Below, one piece after another: positions 18,362 through 27,130 of a stretch of DNA of 44,179 bases (position 1 is the first letter of the stretch; every line of letters starts with the position of its first letter). Below the pieces are notes generated by a model. The model searched no databases. It was not told where the DNA came from and saw only the letters and a list, made by a program, of their open reading frames with translations. Location: assembly GCA_030145625.1 (NCBI GenBank), contig JAQYVF010000034.1, forward strand, positions 1 through 44,179, given 5' to 3'. The position numbers were made by a program, and so were the translations under genes. Source of the stretch: Desulfocapsa sp. Its GTDB lineage: Bacteria > Desulfobacterota > Desulfobulbia > Desulfobulbales > Desulfocapsaceae.

Positions 18362-19049
18362 CCGGTGGATTCTCAATATCTTGCCAAGGTACCTTTTTCC
18401 TTCTGTTCGCTTCTTTTCGTACCTTCCACATCCTGTTAATATCTGGGGGCAGTGGATTTCTTTTGTCAGCCCTTTACAACCCATGGTGATTGCATCATAA
18501 CAGCTCTCTGGCGTCCTGTTTTTCTAAAGAAGTTTGTGGGGAGGGGATAGGGCGGGATTTCCTTGAACAGGAGATGGTTTGTCCCGATCAGGCTCTGTAT
18601 GAGGTAGAGGTTGTTGGGTGTGAATATTGATTTACTTCTTTACTGCGCGTTAATCCTTACTCATATTTTCCATAATAATTTCCTTTTCTTTTAATTAGTA
18701 GTAACTCTTTTTCGAGAAATAATATATGTTGTTTCAGCTTGTTCCGTCATTTGTGACGACTACCTCCGTGTTGGCAGTGCCGCCCTATATCGATTTTTTT
18801 TAACAACAAACTAAAAAATATTGATCTGTTACTTGAAAAAAAATGAGAAACCTATTAATTTGTCAGCCGATCGTGCCCAGATAGTCGTGCTAATCCGGGG
18901 TGTTTTAAGAAAATTCTGTCAGGGCTGTTCCGGTAATATCTCAAGGTTGTAGAGATTCACATGAACGGCTCGTCCTATCACAAACTAAAGGATGTTCCGA
19001 TGTCGTTTTCTGATACTTTCGGCCATCATAATTACTTGAGGAAAAATAA
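18362..19049. other. Long leader/promoter region upstream of the Wood-Ljungdahl cluster
   Basis: Almost 690 bases between the malic enzyme terminator and folD without a supportable ORF. As it precedes the first gene of an eight-gene cluster it should contain the main promoter and any regulatory leader. Notable is the short perfect palindrome at 18745-18758. I looked for known riboswitch signatures (cobalamin, tetrahydrofolate) and saw none I can support. AT-rich tracts at about 18650-18720 and 18790-18850 could be promoter DNA, but no clear -35/-10 pair stands out. Confidence 0.4.
18745..18758. promoter_or_regulatory. Candidate operator palindrome upstream of folD
   Basis: CGTCATTTGTGACG is an inverted repeat of five bases on each side of a 4-nt spacer, about 290 nt before the folD start. 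It resembles the dyad sites of dimeric regulators but does not match the canonical Crp/FNR (TGTGAN6TCACA) or Rex spacing. Low confidence. Confidence 0.25.
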
Positions 19050-19937
19050 ATGACGGCAAAGCTTATAAACGGTACAGAGGTAGCTAAGGCAATTCGCGAG
19101 GAGTTGACTGTTGAGGTTTCTGAATTAAAAGAAAAGTATAGTATAGTACCTGGTCTTGTAACTATTCTTGTCGGAGAGGATCCTGCATCTCAGTCCTACG
19201 TTGCTGCCAAAAATAAAACTGCCCATGCCTTAGGTATCCATTCTGAGCAGGTTACCCTTGATGTTGACACCAGTGAAGAAGATCTGCTGGCCCTTGTCGA
19301 TAAATATAACAACGATCCAAAAATTAACGGTATTCTTGTTCAGTTACCCCTTCCCAAGCACATCAATGAAGCAAAAGTATTATATGCCATTAATCCGGAT
19401 AAGGACGTGGACGGTTTTCATCCGGTAAATGTCGGTAAGATGGTGCTTGGAGAGGAATGCTTTCTCCCTTGTACCCCCCACGGTATACTTGAACTGCTCA
19501 CCAGGAGCGGAGTAGAAACCAGTGGAGCGGAGGTTGTGATCATCGGCAGGTCCAACATTGTTGGTAAGCCCATCGCCAATTTGATGTTGCAGAAGCGCAA
19601 TGCTGGCAATGCCACCATTACCCTCTGCCACACAAGGACCAAAGACATGGCAGCTCACTGCAGACGTGCAGATATTATCATTGCCGCAGTCGGTGTTCCC
19701 AAGATGGTTACCGCTGACATGGTCAAAGATGGAGCAGCCATTATTGATGTTGGTGTGAACCGCATAGGCCAAGCTGCCAACGGAAAAGCGATCCTGGCCG
19801 GTGATGTCGATTTTGAAGGAGTGAAGGAAAAGGCTTCATGTATCACCCCGGTTCCTGGTGGCGTTGGTCCCATGACCATTACTATGTTAATGAAAAACAC
19901 TGTACAGGCCGCCAAGATGGCAGCCAATCTTAGCTAA
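19050..19937 (+). CDS. folD: Bifunctional methylene-THF dehydrogenase / methenyl-THF cyclohydrolase FolD
   Basis: A 295-residue FolD. It interconverts methylene-, methenyl- and formyl-tetrahydrofolate with NAD(P)H, here as the middle of the methyl branch. The active-site set Tyr50, Lys54 and Lys56 (YVAAKNK) has the same numbering as E. coli FolD. QLPLPKHI, DVDGFHPVN, GRSNIVGKP and TPVPGGVGPMT are all present. The ribosome site TTGAGG precedes the ATG at suitable distance. It is the first gene of the co-directional cluster, 63 nt before cooS. A weak ACGG/CCGT hairpin in that gap may be a processing or attenuation site. Direction (CO2 fixation or C1 oxidation) cannot be read from sequence. Confidence 0.96.
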   Translation: MTAKLINGTEVAKAIREELTVEVSELKEKYSIVPGLVTILVGEDPASQSYVAAKNKTAHALGIHSEQVTLDVDTSEEDLLALVDKYNNDPKINGILVQLPLPKHINEAKVLYAINPDKDVDGFHPVNVGKMVLGEECFLPCTPHGILELLTRSGVETSGAEVVIIGRSNIVGKPIANLMLQKRNAGNATITLCHTRTKDMAAHCRRADIIIAAVGVPKMVTADMVKDGAAIIDVGVNRIGQAANGKAILAGDVDFEGVKEKASCITPVPGGVGPMTITMLMKNTVQAAKMAANLS

Positions 19938-20000
19938 TATCTAGAAACAAGATTTTTAAGACGGTTTTTGTGCCGTTTATCATTGTTCCGGAGGATAATT

Positions 20001-21989
20001 ATGAGCAACAGCAAAGGTGGATGCGAATCCTGTAACGAAATCACCGGTGCTTCTACCAAAGACCTGCTGAACCAGGATTTGGCTAAACAGGTAAGGACGG
20101 CCTACGACCGTATTGAGGATCGTGGCGTTGCATCCTGTCTTTTTGGTTCAGGAGGAACCTGCTGCCGTAACTGTAATATGGGTCCATGCCAGATCATCGA
20201 TGGGGTTGAGTCTATGATCGGCGTTTGTGGTGCCACGGCTGCCACTGTTGTCGCCAGAAATTTTGCCCGTACTGTTGCTGCTGGAACTGCAGCACATACT
20301 GATCATGCTCGTGAAATGGTCATGGGCTTTATTGAGACTGCCAAGGGGAATACTCCGCATGGAATCAAGGATGTTGCCAAACTGCATGATATGGCAAAGA
20401 TCTTCGGAGTGGAGATCGAAGGCAGGGATAAGAACGAGATAGCTTTGGAGCTAGGTGAGAAAGCCTTGGCTGAATTCGGCCAGCAGAAGGGTACCCTCGC
20501 CATGCTCAAGCGTGCTCCCGAAAAACAGCAGAAGATCTGGAAGGAAAAAGGTGTTGAGCCCAGAGGGATTGATCGCGAGGTTGTAGAGACCATGCACCGC
20601 ACTCATATGGGTGTGGATCAGGAATACAAAAATATCATGAAGCAGGCTGCCCGTTGTTCTCTGGCCGACGGCTGGGGGGCGTCCATGCTCTCCACTGAAC
20701 TCACGGACATCATGTTCGGTACCCCTGTTCCCAAGCGTGCCATTGTTGATCTGGGTGTGCTCAAGGCCGATCAGGTAAATGTCACCGTGCATGGGCACGA
20801 ACCACTGCTTGCCGAGGCCCTCTGTCTGGCCGCCGAAGATGAAGAGGTGTTGGCTCTAGCCAAAAAAGTTGGTGCCAAGGGTATCAATCTAGCAGGTGTC
20901 TGCTGTACCGGCAATGAGATCCTTATGCGTCGTGGGATTCCGGTTGCCGGCTCTTTTATCCAGCAGGAGATGGTCCTGGCCACAGGCGCTGTTGAGGCCA
21001 TGGTCGTCGACGTTCAGTGTGTCATGCAGTCGGTGGCACAGGTGGTTAAAGAGAAACATACCGATATTATTACCACCAACTACCGGGCCAAGATGCCCGA
21101 TGCGATTCATATGCAGTTTGAGGAAGAGGATGCATTGGGTTCTGCCAAGAGAATTCTCACCCATGCCATCAATAACTTCAAAAAGCGCGGCGAATACTAC
21201 ATCCCTAAAAATAACAAGATTGATGTCGTTGTCGGATTCAGTCATGAGACCATCAATTATATGCTTGGTGGTCGTTTTCGTCAGAGTTATCGTCCGCTTA
21301 ATGACAATATTATCAATGGCCGTATTAAGGGGATCGGTGCTCTGGTTGGCTGCGAGCATTATAAATACTCCGATGATGTCCACTTCAAGATAGCTGTTGA
21401 ACTCTTAAAAAATAACGTTCTTGTCCTGGCTACAGGCTGTGCTGCACAGGCCTTGGGAAGAATGGGGCTGATGCGGCCCGAGGCGGCATCGGAGTATTGC
21501 GGTGCAGGGCTTGCCGAGGTCTGCGAGACTGTAGGTATGCCTCCGGTTCTGCATGTGGGTTCTTGTGTTGACAACAGTCGCCTGCTTATTGCGCTTACTG
21601 AAATTGTTAAAGAAGGTGGGCTTGGAGATGATATTTCACAAGTTCCTGCCTGTGGTACCGCGCCTCTCTGGATGAGTGAAAAAGCGGTGGCCATCGGGCA
21701 ATATTTTGTTACCTCCGGAGCGCATGTCATCTTCCAGAATCTCCCGATAACCGGATCCAAACAGATGAGTGACTTTCTTCTGGATGGAATGAAAGAAGAA
21801 TACGGTGCCTGCTGGGATTGTGAAGAAGATCCAATTAAACTTGCACAGAAGATGATCAAGGCCATTGACGGAAAGCGTGAGGCCCTGGGAATTAATAAGA
21901 AACAGGATCGCGTACTCTTCGATATGGAGATGCGTCGTGATCTTAGCTCCGGACAAGGTGTTTCCGGAGTGGGATGCGGACAGAAGTAA
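20001..21989 (+). CDS. cooS: Anaerobic Ni-containing carbon-monoxide dehydrogenase catalytic subunit (CooS/AcsA)
   Basis: A 662-residue protein that reversibly reduces CO2 to CO at the Ni-4Fe-5S C-cluster. The N-terminal cysteines (ESCNE, then SCLFGSGGTCCRNCNMGPCQI) supply the D- and B-clusters. C-cluster motifs are the His-containing VHGHEP near residue 264, GVCCTGNE, VVDVQC, GCEHYKYSDD, TGCAAQALG and HVGSCVDNSR. All expected ligands appear present. The frame opens 33 nt earlier, but the ATG at 20001 follows a perfect GGAGG. Next to acsB and the corrinoid protein genes, it is most likely the CO-generating partner of acetyl-CoA synthase (AcsA role), not an energy-converting CO dehydrogenase. 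No cooC/acsF nickel-insertion ATPase is in the window. Confidence 0.96.
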   Translation: MSNSKGGCESCNEITGASTKDLLNQDLAKQVRTAYDRIEDRGVASCLFGSGGTCCRNCNMGPCQIIDGVESMIGVCGATAATVVARNFARTVAAGTAAHTDHAREMVMGFIETAKGNTPHGIKDVAKLHDMAKIFGVEIEGRDKNEIALELGEKALAEFGQQKGTLAMLKRAPEKQQKIWKEKGVEPRGIDREVVETMHRTHMGVDQEYKNIMKQAARCSLADGWGASMLSTELTDIMFGTPVPKRAIVDLGVLKADQVNVTVHGHEPLLAEALCLAAEDEEVLALAKKVGAKGINLAGVCCTGNEILMRRGIPVAGSFIQQEMVLATGAVEAMVVDVQCVMQSVAQVVKEKHTDIITTNYRAKMPDAIHMQFEEEDALGSAKRILTHAINNFKKRGEYYIPKNNKIDVVVGFSHETINYMLGGRFRQSYRPLNDNIINGRIKGIGALVGCEHYKYSDDVHFKIAVELLKNNVLVLATGCAAQALGRMGLMRPEAASEYCGAGLAEVCETVGMPPVLHVGSCVDNSRLLIALTEIVKEGGLGDDISQVPACGTAPLWMSEKAVAIGQYFVTSGAHVIFQNLPITGSKQMSDFLLDGMKEEYGACWDCEEDPIKLAQKMIKAIDGKREALGINKKQDRVLFDMEMRRDLSSGQGVSGVGCGQK

Positions 21990-22045
21990 TCAAACGAGAA
22001 TACTATTCTTGAACAGGTTTATTCTTGGCAGGAGGGGTCCAACCG

Positions 22046-24694
22046 ATGAAGTCGGGCAGTAATCTAGAAACACTATTGAAAGAGGGGACATTCGCTGTAA
22101 CTGGTGAACTCGGTCCCCCTAAAAACGGTAATCCGGAGATAGTTCGCGAAAAGGCGAGGCTGTTAAAAGGAAATGTGGATGCAGTCAATATCACCGACTG
22201 CCAGACAGCCATTGTGCGCATGTCTTCCATTGCAGCTGGCTTGATTGCCAAAGAGGAAGGGCTTGAACCCGTTATCCAGATGACTTGCCGTGATCGAAAT
22301 CGGATCGGAATGCAGTCGGATATTTTGGGTGCCTCAGCTCTTGGCTTGAAAAACCTGCTCTGTCTCACTGGAGATCACCAGAAGTTTGGTAATCATCCCG
22401 GATCAAAAGGGGTCTTCGATATGGACTCCATTCAACTTCTCGGCATGATGAAGGGGATGCGTGATGATAAACGGTTCCAGTGCGGAGAAGAGATCAAGAG
22501 CAATGAGCCCAGGCTTTTTTTAGGAGCTGCAGCCAATCCCTTTGCCAATCCCTTTGAATATCGTGCGGTACGCCTTGGCAAAAAGGTGACAGCCGGCGCT
22601 GATTTTGTCCAGACGCAGATCATCTACAATGTAGAAAAATTTGCTAAATTCATGGAGATGGTCAGGGATCTTGGTCTCGATGAGAAATGTTATATCCTTG
22701 CCGGTGTCACACCGCCCAAGTCATTGGGTATGGCACGTTATATGAAAAACTTTGTTCCCGGTATGGATGTCACGGATGATGTGATCCAGCGAATGAAGGA
22801 TGCCAAGGATAAGCAGGAAGAAGGAATCCAGATCTGTGTTGATATTATCAACCAAGTAAAAGAGATCAAAGGAGTTTCTGGTGTCCACTGTATGGCCATT
22901 GAGTGGGAAAGCGCAGTTCCTGAAATTCTTCAGCGAGCAGGACTTCTTCCCAGGCCCGGTATCACCGAAACTGATGAACCAGCCGTCGCAGAAGAAACGC
23001 GAGAGTCCATTAGCGTGCAATCGGCCGGTACGGATGAATTGCTCGAAAAGGCCAAAGTTGAGGCAGAACAGATTATTGCGGCGGCTCGAGCTGAGGCAGA
23101 AAAACTCATGCAGAAGGCCAAGAGCGATGCTCCACAGGCTTCGACTCCTGCAGCCATCGATACAATTACTAGCAGAACAACTGACGTACCTCAGGGTGCG
23201 GATGATTCAGGAGAGCATGAAATGAATGAGAAGGAACGGATCATGGCCCTTGAAGCGGTACATCAGGGTCTTGCCGCATTGAAGAAAGCGTATGGATTGA
23301 GTGACGATCAGTTTGAAGCCTTAGCAAGTTTTGCCGGAGCCCAGGTCATTTTAAAACGGGAACCTGAGATGACACCGGTTGCTACTCCAACTCCAGTTGC
23401 ACCAGCAACTGCGGCTGCACCTGCTCCTCCTGTCGATGATAGTGCTGAAAAGGCTGCAGCAGCAGCCAAGGTCAAAGCTGAGGAAGAGGCCAAGATCGCA
23501 GCTGAGGCAAAGGCAAAAGCCGCGGCCGATGCGGCAGTTGCAAAGGCAAAGAGTGATGCAGATGCCAAAGCTGCAGCAGATGCTAAAGTCAAGGCTGAAG
23601 AAGAAGCAAAAGTGAAAGCTGAAGCAGATGCCAAGGTTAAAGCTGAGGCCGATGCAAAAGCTACTGAGGACGTTAAGGTCGTAGCACCTGCTCCTGGCTC
23701 TGATGCTGTTGAACTTGCTAAAGAAAGTATCACTCTTGTTGATCGTGGCAGCAAGATAGACCCCAAAAGTTATCAGGCCAAATACACAGGTAATATTCGT
23801 TCGGTAAAACTTGGAAATGGTGATAATATCAGGACCATAGGTGGCTCTTCTTCCATGCCTTTCCAGCTCTTTGAGGGGGAACATCCTAATAAGCCTCTCA
23901 TCGCTATGGAAGTTATGGATGTAAAACCTGATGAATGGCCGGAAACATTGACCCAACACTTCAGTGATGTTCTGGACAATCCTGTTGCATGGGCGCAAAA
24001 ATGTGTAAAGACCTATGGTGCAGAAGCCGTTGCCATCTCCCTCGGTTCCACTGACCCTAACGGTATGAATCGTCCTGCTGCCGATGCCGCCAAAGTTGCA
24101 GCAGAGGTTATTGCAGCAGTTGATGTGCCGATTATTGTTTGGGGTTGTGGAAATGCAGATAAAGATACCGAGACCTTAAGAGAGATTACTTCCATCATTG
24201 GTGACAAAAAGGTCTGTCTCTCTCCTCTGGAAGATTCCAACTACCGCACCATCGGTGCTACTGCCATGGCCTTCCAGTATCCCATAGTTGCCGCATCCCC
24301 CATTGATGTCAACTTGGCCAAGCAGCTGAACATCCTGTTGGAAAATCTCGGTGTACCTTTGGACAGTGTGCTCATGGATCCTTCTGTCGGTGCCCTTGGT
24401 TATGGTATCGAGTATACCTACTCGGTCATGGAACGTATCCGCATTGCAGCCCTGACCCAGCAAGATGATAAGCTCCAGGTCCCCATTATTTGTAACCTTG
24501 GTTGCGAGGTATGGAAGGCCAAAGAGACCAAACTGCCCAGTGATGATATGATTGGAGATCAGGAGATCCGTGGCATCATGATGGAAGCCGTTACTGCCAG
24601 CTGTATGCTCATGGCGGGTGGGGAAATCATGATCATGCGTCATCCCAAGGCTATTTCCATGACTAAATCACTGATTTCAGGTCTCATGGACTGA
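22046..24694 (+). CDS. Fusion: methylene-THF reductase MetF - coiled-coil linker - corrinoid Fe-S protein small subunit AcsD
   Basis: One continuous 882-codon frame. Residues 1 to about 300 are a MetF TIM barrel (FAVTGELGPPKNGN, NITDCQTAIVRMSS, CLTGDHQKFGNHPG, FVQTQIIYN, LAGVTPPKSLGMARY) that makes methyl-THF. Residues about 330-360 are a coiled coil (LLEKAKVEAEQIIAAARAEA). A 393-440 segment looks like a small helical domain (NEKERIMALEAVHQGLAAL). Residues about 467-545 are an Ala/Lys/Glu repeat (VKAEADAK units). Residues about 556-882 are AcsD/CdhD-type delta subunit (PFQLFEGEHPNKPLIAMEV, MDPSVGALGYGIEYTYSVM). The TTG at 22025 is less likely than the ATG at 22046, which follows AGGAGGGG. An internal ribosome site and ATG at 23222 could yield a separate 490-aa AcsD. 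The two enzymes act in sequence through methyl-THF and the corrinoid protein. No zinc-binding MetV partner is seen. Confidence 0.9.
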   Translation: MKSGSNLETLLKEGTFAVTGELGPPKNGNPEIVREKARLLKGNVDAVNITDCQTAIVRMSSIAAGLIAKEEGLEPVIQMTCRDRNRIGMQSDILGASALGLKNLLCLTGDHQKFGNHPGSKGVFDMDSIQLLGMMKGMRDDKRFQCGEEIKSNEPRLFLGAAANPFANPFEYRAVRLGKKVTAGADFVQTQIIYNVEKFAKFMEMVRDLGLDEKCYILAGVTPPKSLGMARYMKNFVPGMDVTDDVIQRMKDAKDKQEEGIQICVDIINQVKEIKGVSGVHCMAIEWESAVPEILQRAGLLPRPGITETDEPAVAEETRESISVQSAGTDELLEKAKVEAEQIIAAARAEAEKLMQKAKSDAPQASTPAAIDTITSRTTDVPQGADDSGEHEMNEKERIMALEAVHQGLAALKKAYGLSDDQFEALASFAGAQVILKREPEMTPVATPTPVAPATAAAPAPPVDDSAEKAAAAAKVKAEEEAKIAAEAKAKAAADAAVAKAKSDADAKAAADAKVKAEEEAKVKAEADAKVKAEADAKATEDVKVVAPAPGSDAVELAKESITLVDRGSKIDPKSYQAKYTGNIRSVKLGNGDNIRTIGGSSSMPFQLFEGEHPNKPLIAMEVMDVKPDEWPETLTQHFSDVLDNPVAWAQKCVKTYGAEAVAISLGSTDPNGMNRPAADAAKVAAEVIAAVDVPIIVWGCGNADKDTETLREITSIIGDKKVCLSPLEDSNYRTIGATAMAFQYPIVAASPIDVNLAKQLNILLENLGVPLDSVLMDPSVGALGYGIEYTYSVMERIRIAALTQQDDKLQVPIICNLGCEVWKAKETKLPSDDMIGDQEIRGIMMEAVTASCMLMAGGEIMIMRHPKAISMTKSLISGLMD
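23209..23224 (+). promoter_or_regulatory. Internal ribosome binding site and start codon within metF::acsD
   Basis: AGGAGAG (23209-23215) is followed, six nucleotides later, by an in-frame ATG at 23222 (codon 393 of the fusion) starting MNEKERIMALEAV. Quality and spacing are as good as those of the real starts in this cluster. It would give a 490-residue AcsD with its Ala/Lys-rich N-terminal extension, alongside the full fusion. Confidence 0.5.
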
Positions 24695-24750
24695 TTGTCT
24701 GAGCCGAACGAAAACGTACCAAACAATGGTTTAATACAGGGAGTTTTGAT

Positions 24751-26955
24751 ATGTCGAAAATAATTTGTTCTGCTGCCATTCGAGGAGCGCAGAAAATTAT
24801 AGATATGGCTGAAAACAGTTATGAAGAGGCTGTGAAAAAATATGGTGAGGAAAAGGAAGTATCTTTTCCCAATACAGCTTATTTCTTACCTATTATCTAC
24901 AGTATGCTTGGAGCCAAGGTAGAAAAACTTGGCGATATGAAAGATATTTTTCAGGAGTGCCGAAAACTCATGCCTGCTGTGGTAACTGAAGATATCTGGT
25001 TGCCGTATCTGGCACCAGCACTGGATGCTGGTATGGCCACCTTCTTTGCCGAAGAGATGTATGAGTCCATCCGCTACCTCAATGAGCCCAATCTTTACAC
25101 GGCCACAGAGGATCCCACAGCTGATAATTACTGGCTCGGTGCAGCAGACGACGTTGTTTTCCGTAAACGTGGTGTTGAGTTTGTTGACGGTACTGCTCCT
25201 GGTTTTGCTGCAATCTTTGGTACTCCTGCTGATCCAGAGATGGCAGCTAAGATTGCCCTTGAACTGCAGGAGAAAAATCTCTACATCTTTATGCATGATC
25301 AGACCAACGGACTCAGTATGCCTGAGCAGCTGATAAAACAGAATGTTCAGGTAGGCTGGAATACCCGCCTGGTACCATTTGGTCGTGAATACACTACAGC
25401 AGTTTTTGCCATCGGTTTTGCCTGCCGTGTAGCTCTCGCTTTTGGTGGAATCAAACCCGGTGATTACAAAGGCAACCTGCTCTATAACAAAGATCGTACT
25501 TTCGCTTTTGTCATGGCCTTTGGCGAGGTCAGCGATGAGTGGTACGCAAATGCGGCAGGTGCCATCAACTGGGGTTTTCCCACCATCTCCGACTATGATA
25601 TCCCAGAGGTACTGCCCACAGGGATCTGTACCTATGAACATGTTGTTGCCAATGTTCCTCACGAGGAGATTGTGCAGAAGTCTATCGAGGTTCGCGGTCT
25701 GAAGGTCAATGTGACCAAGATCGATATTCCCATGTCCTTTGGCCCTGCCTTTGAGGGTGAGCGAGTTCGTAAAGACGATCTCTTCATGGAGTGTGGCGGC
25801 GGTCGTACTCCTGGTGTAGAGGTTCTTATTTCCAAGGAGATGGATGAGGTTGAAGATGGCCTTGTGACCCTTGAAGGACCCGACATTTCTGATATCGAAC
25901 AGGGCCAGAACCTGCCCTTGGGAATACTGGTTGAGGTTGCCGGACGTGAGATGCAGTCTGATTTTGAACCTATTCTTGAGCGACAGTTCCATCATCTGAC
26001 CAACTATATTCAAGGCATCATGCATATGGGCCAGCGAAATATTATGTGGGTGAGAATTGGTAAGGCGGCTGTGGAAAAAGGATTCTCTTTCAAGCATATC
26101 GGTGTTGTTCTTCATGGAAAACTTCATCAGGAGTTTGGAGCCATCGTCGATAAAATCCAGGTTAAGCTCTTTACCATAGAGGAGAAGGTCAAAGAGGTCC
26201 AGGATCTTGCTGCCTCCGTATATGCTGAAAGAGATCTGCGTCTCGGTGCCATGACAGATGAGACCGAGGATGTTTTCTACTCCTGTACCCTCTGTCAGTC
26301 ATTTGCTCCAAGTCATGTCTGCGTCATCACTCCTGAGCGTATCGGGATGTGTGGTGCCTACAACTGGCTTGATGGAAAGGCATCTTATCAGATCAATCCA
26401 ACCGGTCCCAACCAGCCTATCCAAAAGGGCGAATGTACAGATACCGATAACGGATATTTTGTCGGTATCAATGACTTTGTTAACCAGGCTTCCCGTGGCG
26501 CAGTTCCAGAGGTCAGCTGTTATTCCCTTATGAACAATCCCATGACCGCCTGTGGCTGTTTTGAGGCCATTGCCGCCATGCTGCCCCAATGTAACGGCAT
26601 TATGGTTGTGAATCGTGATTATCTCGGCATGACCCCGTCTGGCATGAAATTTACTTCGCTTGCCGGTATGGCCGGCGGCGGTATGCAGACACCTGGATTT
26701 ATGGGTGTGAGTAAGCACTATATGACCTCCAACAAATTGTTTAAGGCGGAGGGTGGACTCAAACGCGTTGTCTGGCTGCCGAAGATGCTCAAAGAAGAGA
26801 TCGCCGATAAATTAAAAAAGGTTTGCGAAGACATTGGCATGCCTGAACTGTTTGACATGATTGCCACAGAAGAGCAGGGGATTACTGAGGAAGAGATCCT
26901 CGCATTCCTCAAAGAAAAAGGGCATCCTGCGCTTGAAATGGAAATGGCCGTTTAA
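24751..26955 (+). CDS. acsB: Acetyl-CoA synthase (CODH/ACS beta subunit) AcsB
   Basis: A 734-residue bacterial-type acetyl-CoA synthase that assembles acetyl-CoA from CO, a corrinoid-bound methyl and CoA at the Ni-Ni-[4Fe-4S] A-cluster. Ligands are Cys512, Cys515, Cys524 and Cys534 (SCTLCQS ... MCGAYNW) plus the Ni-binding pair Cys601 and Cys603 in ACGCFEA. All are offset by +6 from the Moorella enzyme, so the A-cluster is complete. The full N-terminal domain that contacts CO dehydrogenase is present, unlike the short archaeal beta subunit. AGGGAG precedes the ATG. It lies between the AcsD part of the fusion and acsC, with a 175-nt gap and leader element after it. Confidence 0.97.
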   Translation: MSKIICSAAIRGAQKIIDMAENSYEEAVKKYGEEKEVSFPNTAYFLPIIYSMLGAKVEKLGDMKDIFQECRKLMPAVVTEDIWLPYLAPALDAGMATFFAEEMYESIRYLNEPNLYTATEDPTADNYWLGAADDVVFRKRGVEFVDGTAPGFAAIFGTPADPEMAAKIALELQEKNLYIFMHDQTNGLSMPEQLIKQNVQVGWNTRLVPFGREYTTAVFAIGFACRVALAFGGIKPGDYKGNLLYNKDRTFAFVMAFGEVSDEWYANAAGAINWGFPTISDYDIPEVLPTGICTYEHVVANVPHEEIVQKSIEVRGLKVNVTKIDIPMSFGPAFEGERVRKDDLFMECGGGRTPGVEVLISKEMDEVEDGLVTLEGPDISDIEQGQNLPLGILVEVAGREMQSDFEPILERQFHHLTNYIQGIMHMGQRNIMWVRIGKAAVEKGFSFKHIGVVLHGKLHQEFGAIVDKIQVKLFTIEEKVKEVQDLAASVYAERDLRLGAMTDETEDVFYSCTLCQSFAPSHVCVITPERIGMCGAYNWLDGKASYQINPTGPNQPIQKGECTDTDNGYFVGINDFVNQASRGAVPEVSCYSLMNNPMTACGCFEAIAAMLPQCNGIMVVNRDYLGMTPSGMKFTSLAGMAGGGMQTPGFMGVSKHYMTSNKLFKAEGGLKRVVWLPKMLKEEIADKLKKVCEDIGMPELFDMIATEEQGITEEEILAFLKEKGHPALEMEMAV

Positions 26956-27000
26956 TAACTCTCAAATATTTTTCTGTAATTTTCAATCAGGGAAATATTT

Positions 27001-27073
27001 TGTTTAGCTACTTACACCCCTCAAGGGGGTACGGAACTAAGTCCCGACTTGTCTATTGTCTATCGGGGTTAGA
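27001..27073 (+). promoter_or_regulatory. Structured leader element upstream of acsC (copy A)
   Basis: In the 175-nt acsB-acsC gap. It starts TGTTTAG (27001-27007), then ten bases later forms the hairpin ACCCC/GGGGT (27016-27030) followed by TAC. A second hairpin, CCCGA/TCGGG, spans about 27042-27066, and GTTAGAG follows. The first 30 nt recur with the same spacing upstream of mvhD. It may be an internal promoter region, an RNA processing signal or a translational regulator. Confidence 0.45.
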
Positions 27074-27130
27074 GCCTGTTACACGAATTAAATTACTAAT
27101 CCAACTGTATAGAGAACTGGAGGAATAACC

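Noticed and set aside
23440-23685. Tandem DNA repeat or CRISPR-like array in the Ala/Lys-rich region
   Set aside because: The repetition is at protein level (VKAEADAK-type units) with varied codons; there are no identical DNA repeats with spacers.
23308-23766. Ala/Ser-rich minus-strand ORF opposite the metF::acsD linker
   Set aside because: Complement of a repetitive Ala/Lys-coding stretch, which automatically yields long low-complexity frames.
24886-26127. 413-aa minus-strand ORF antisense to acsB
   Set aside because: Entirely inside a well-conserved gene, no recognisable protein family and low-information composition; a shadow of acsB codon usage.
26956-27130. Cobalamin riboswitch upstream of the corrinoid protein gene
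   Set aside because: No B12-box-like sequence or suitable fold was found. The hairpins seen there recur before mvhD, which has no corrinoid link.
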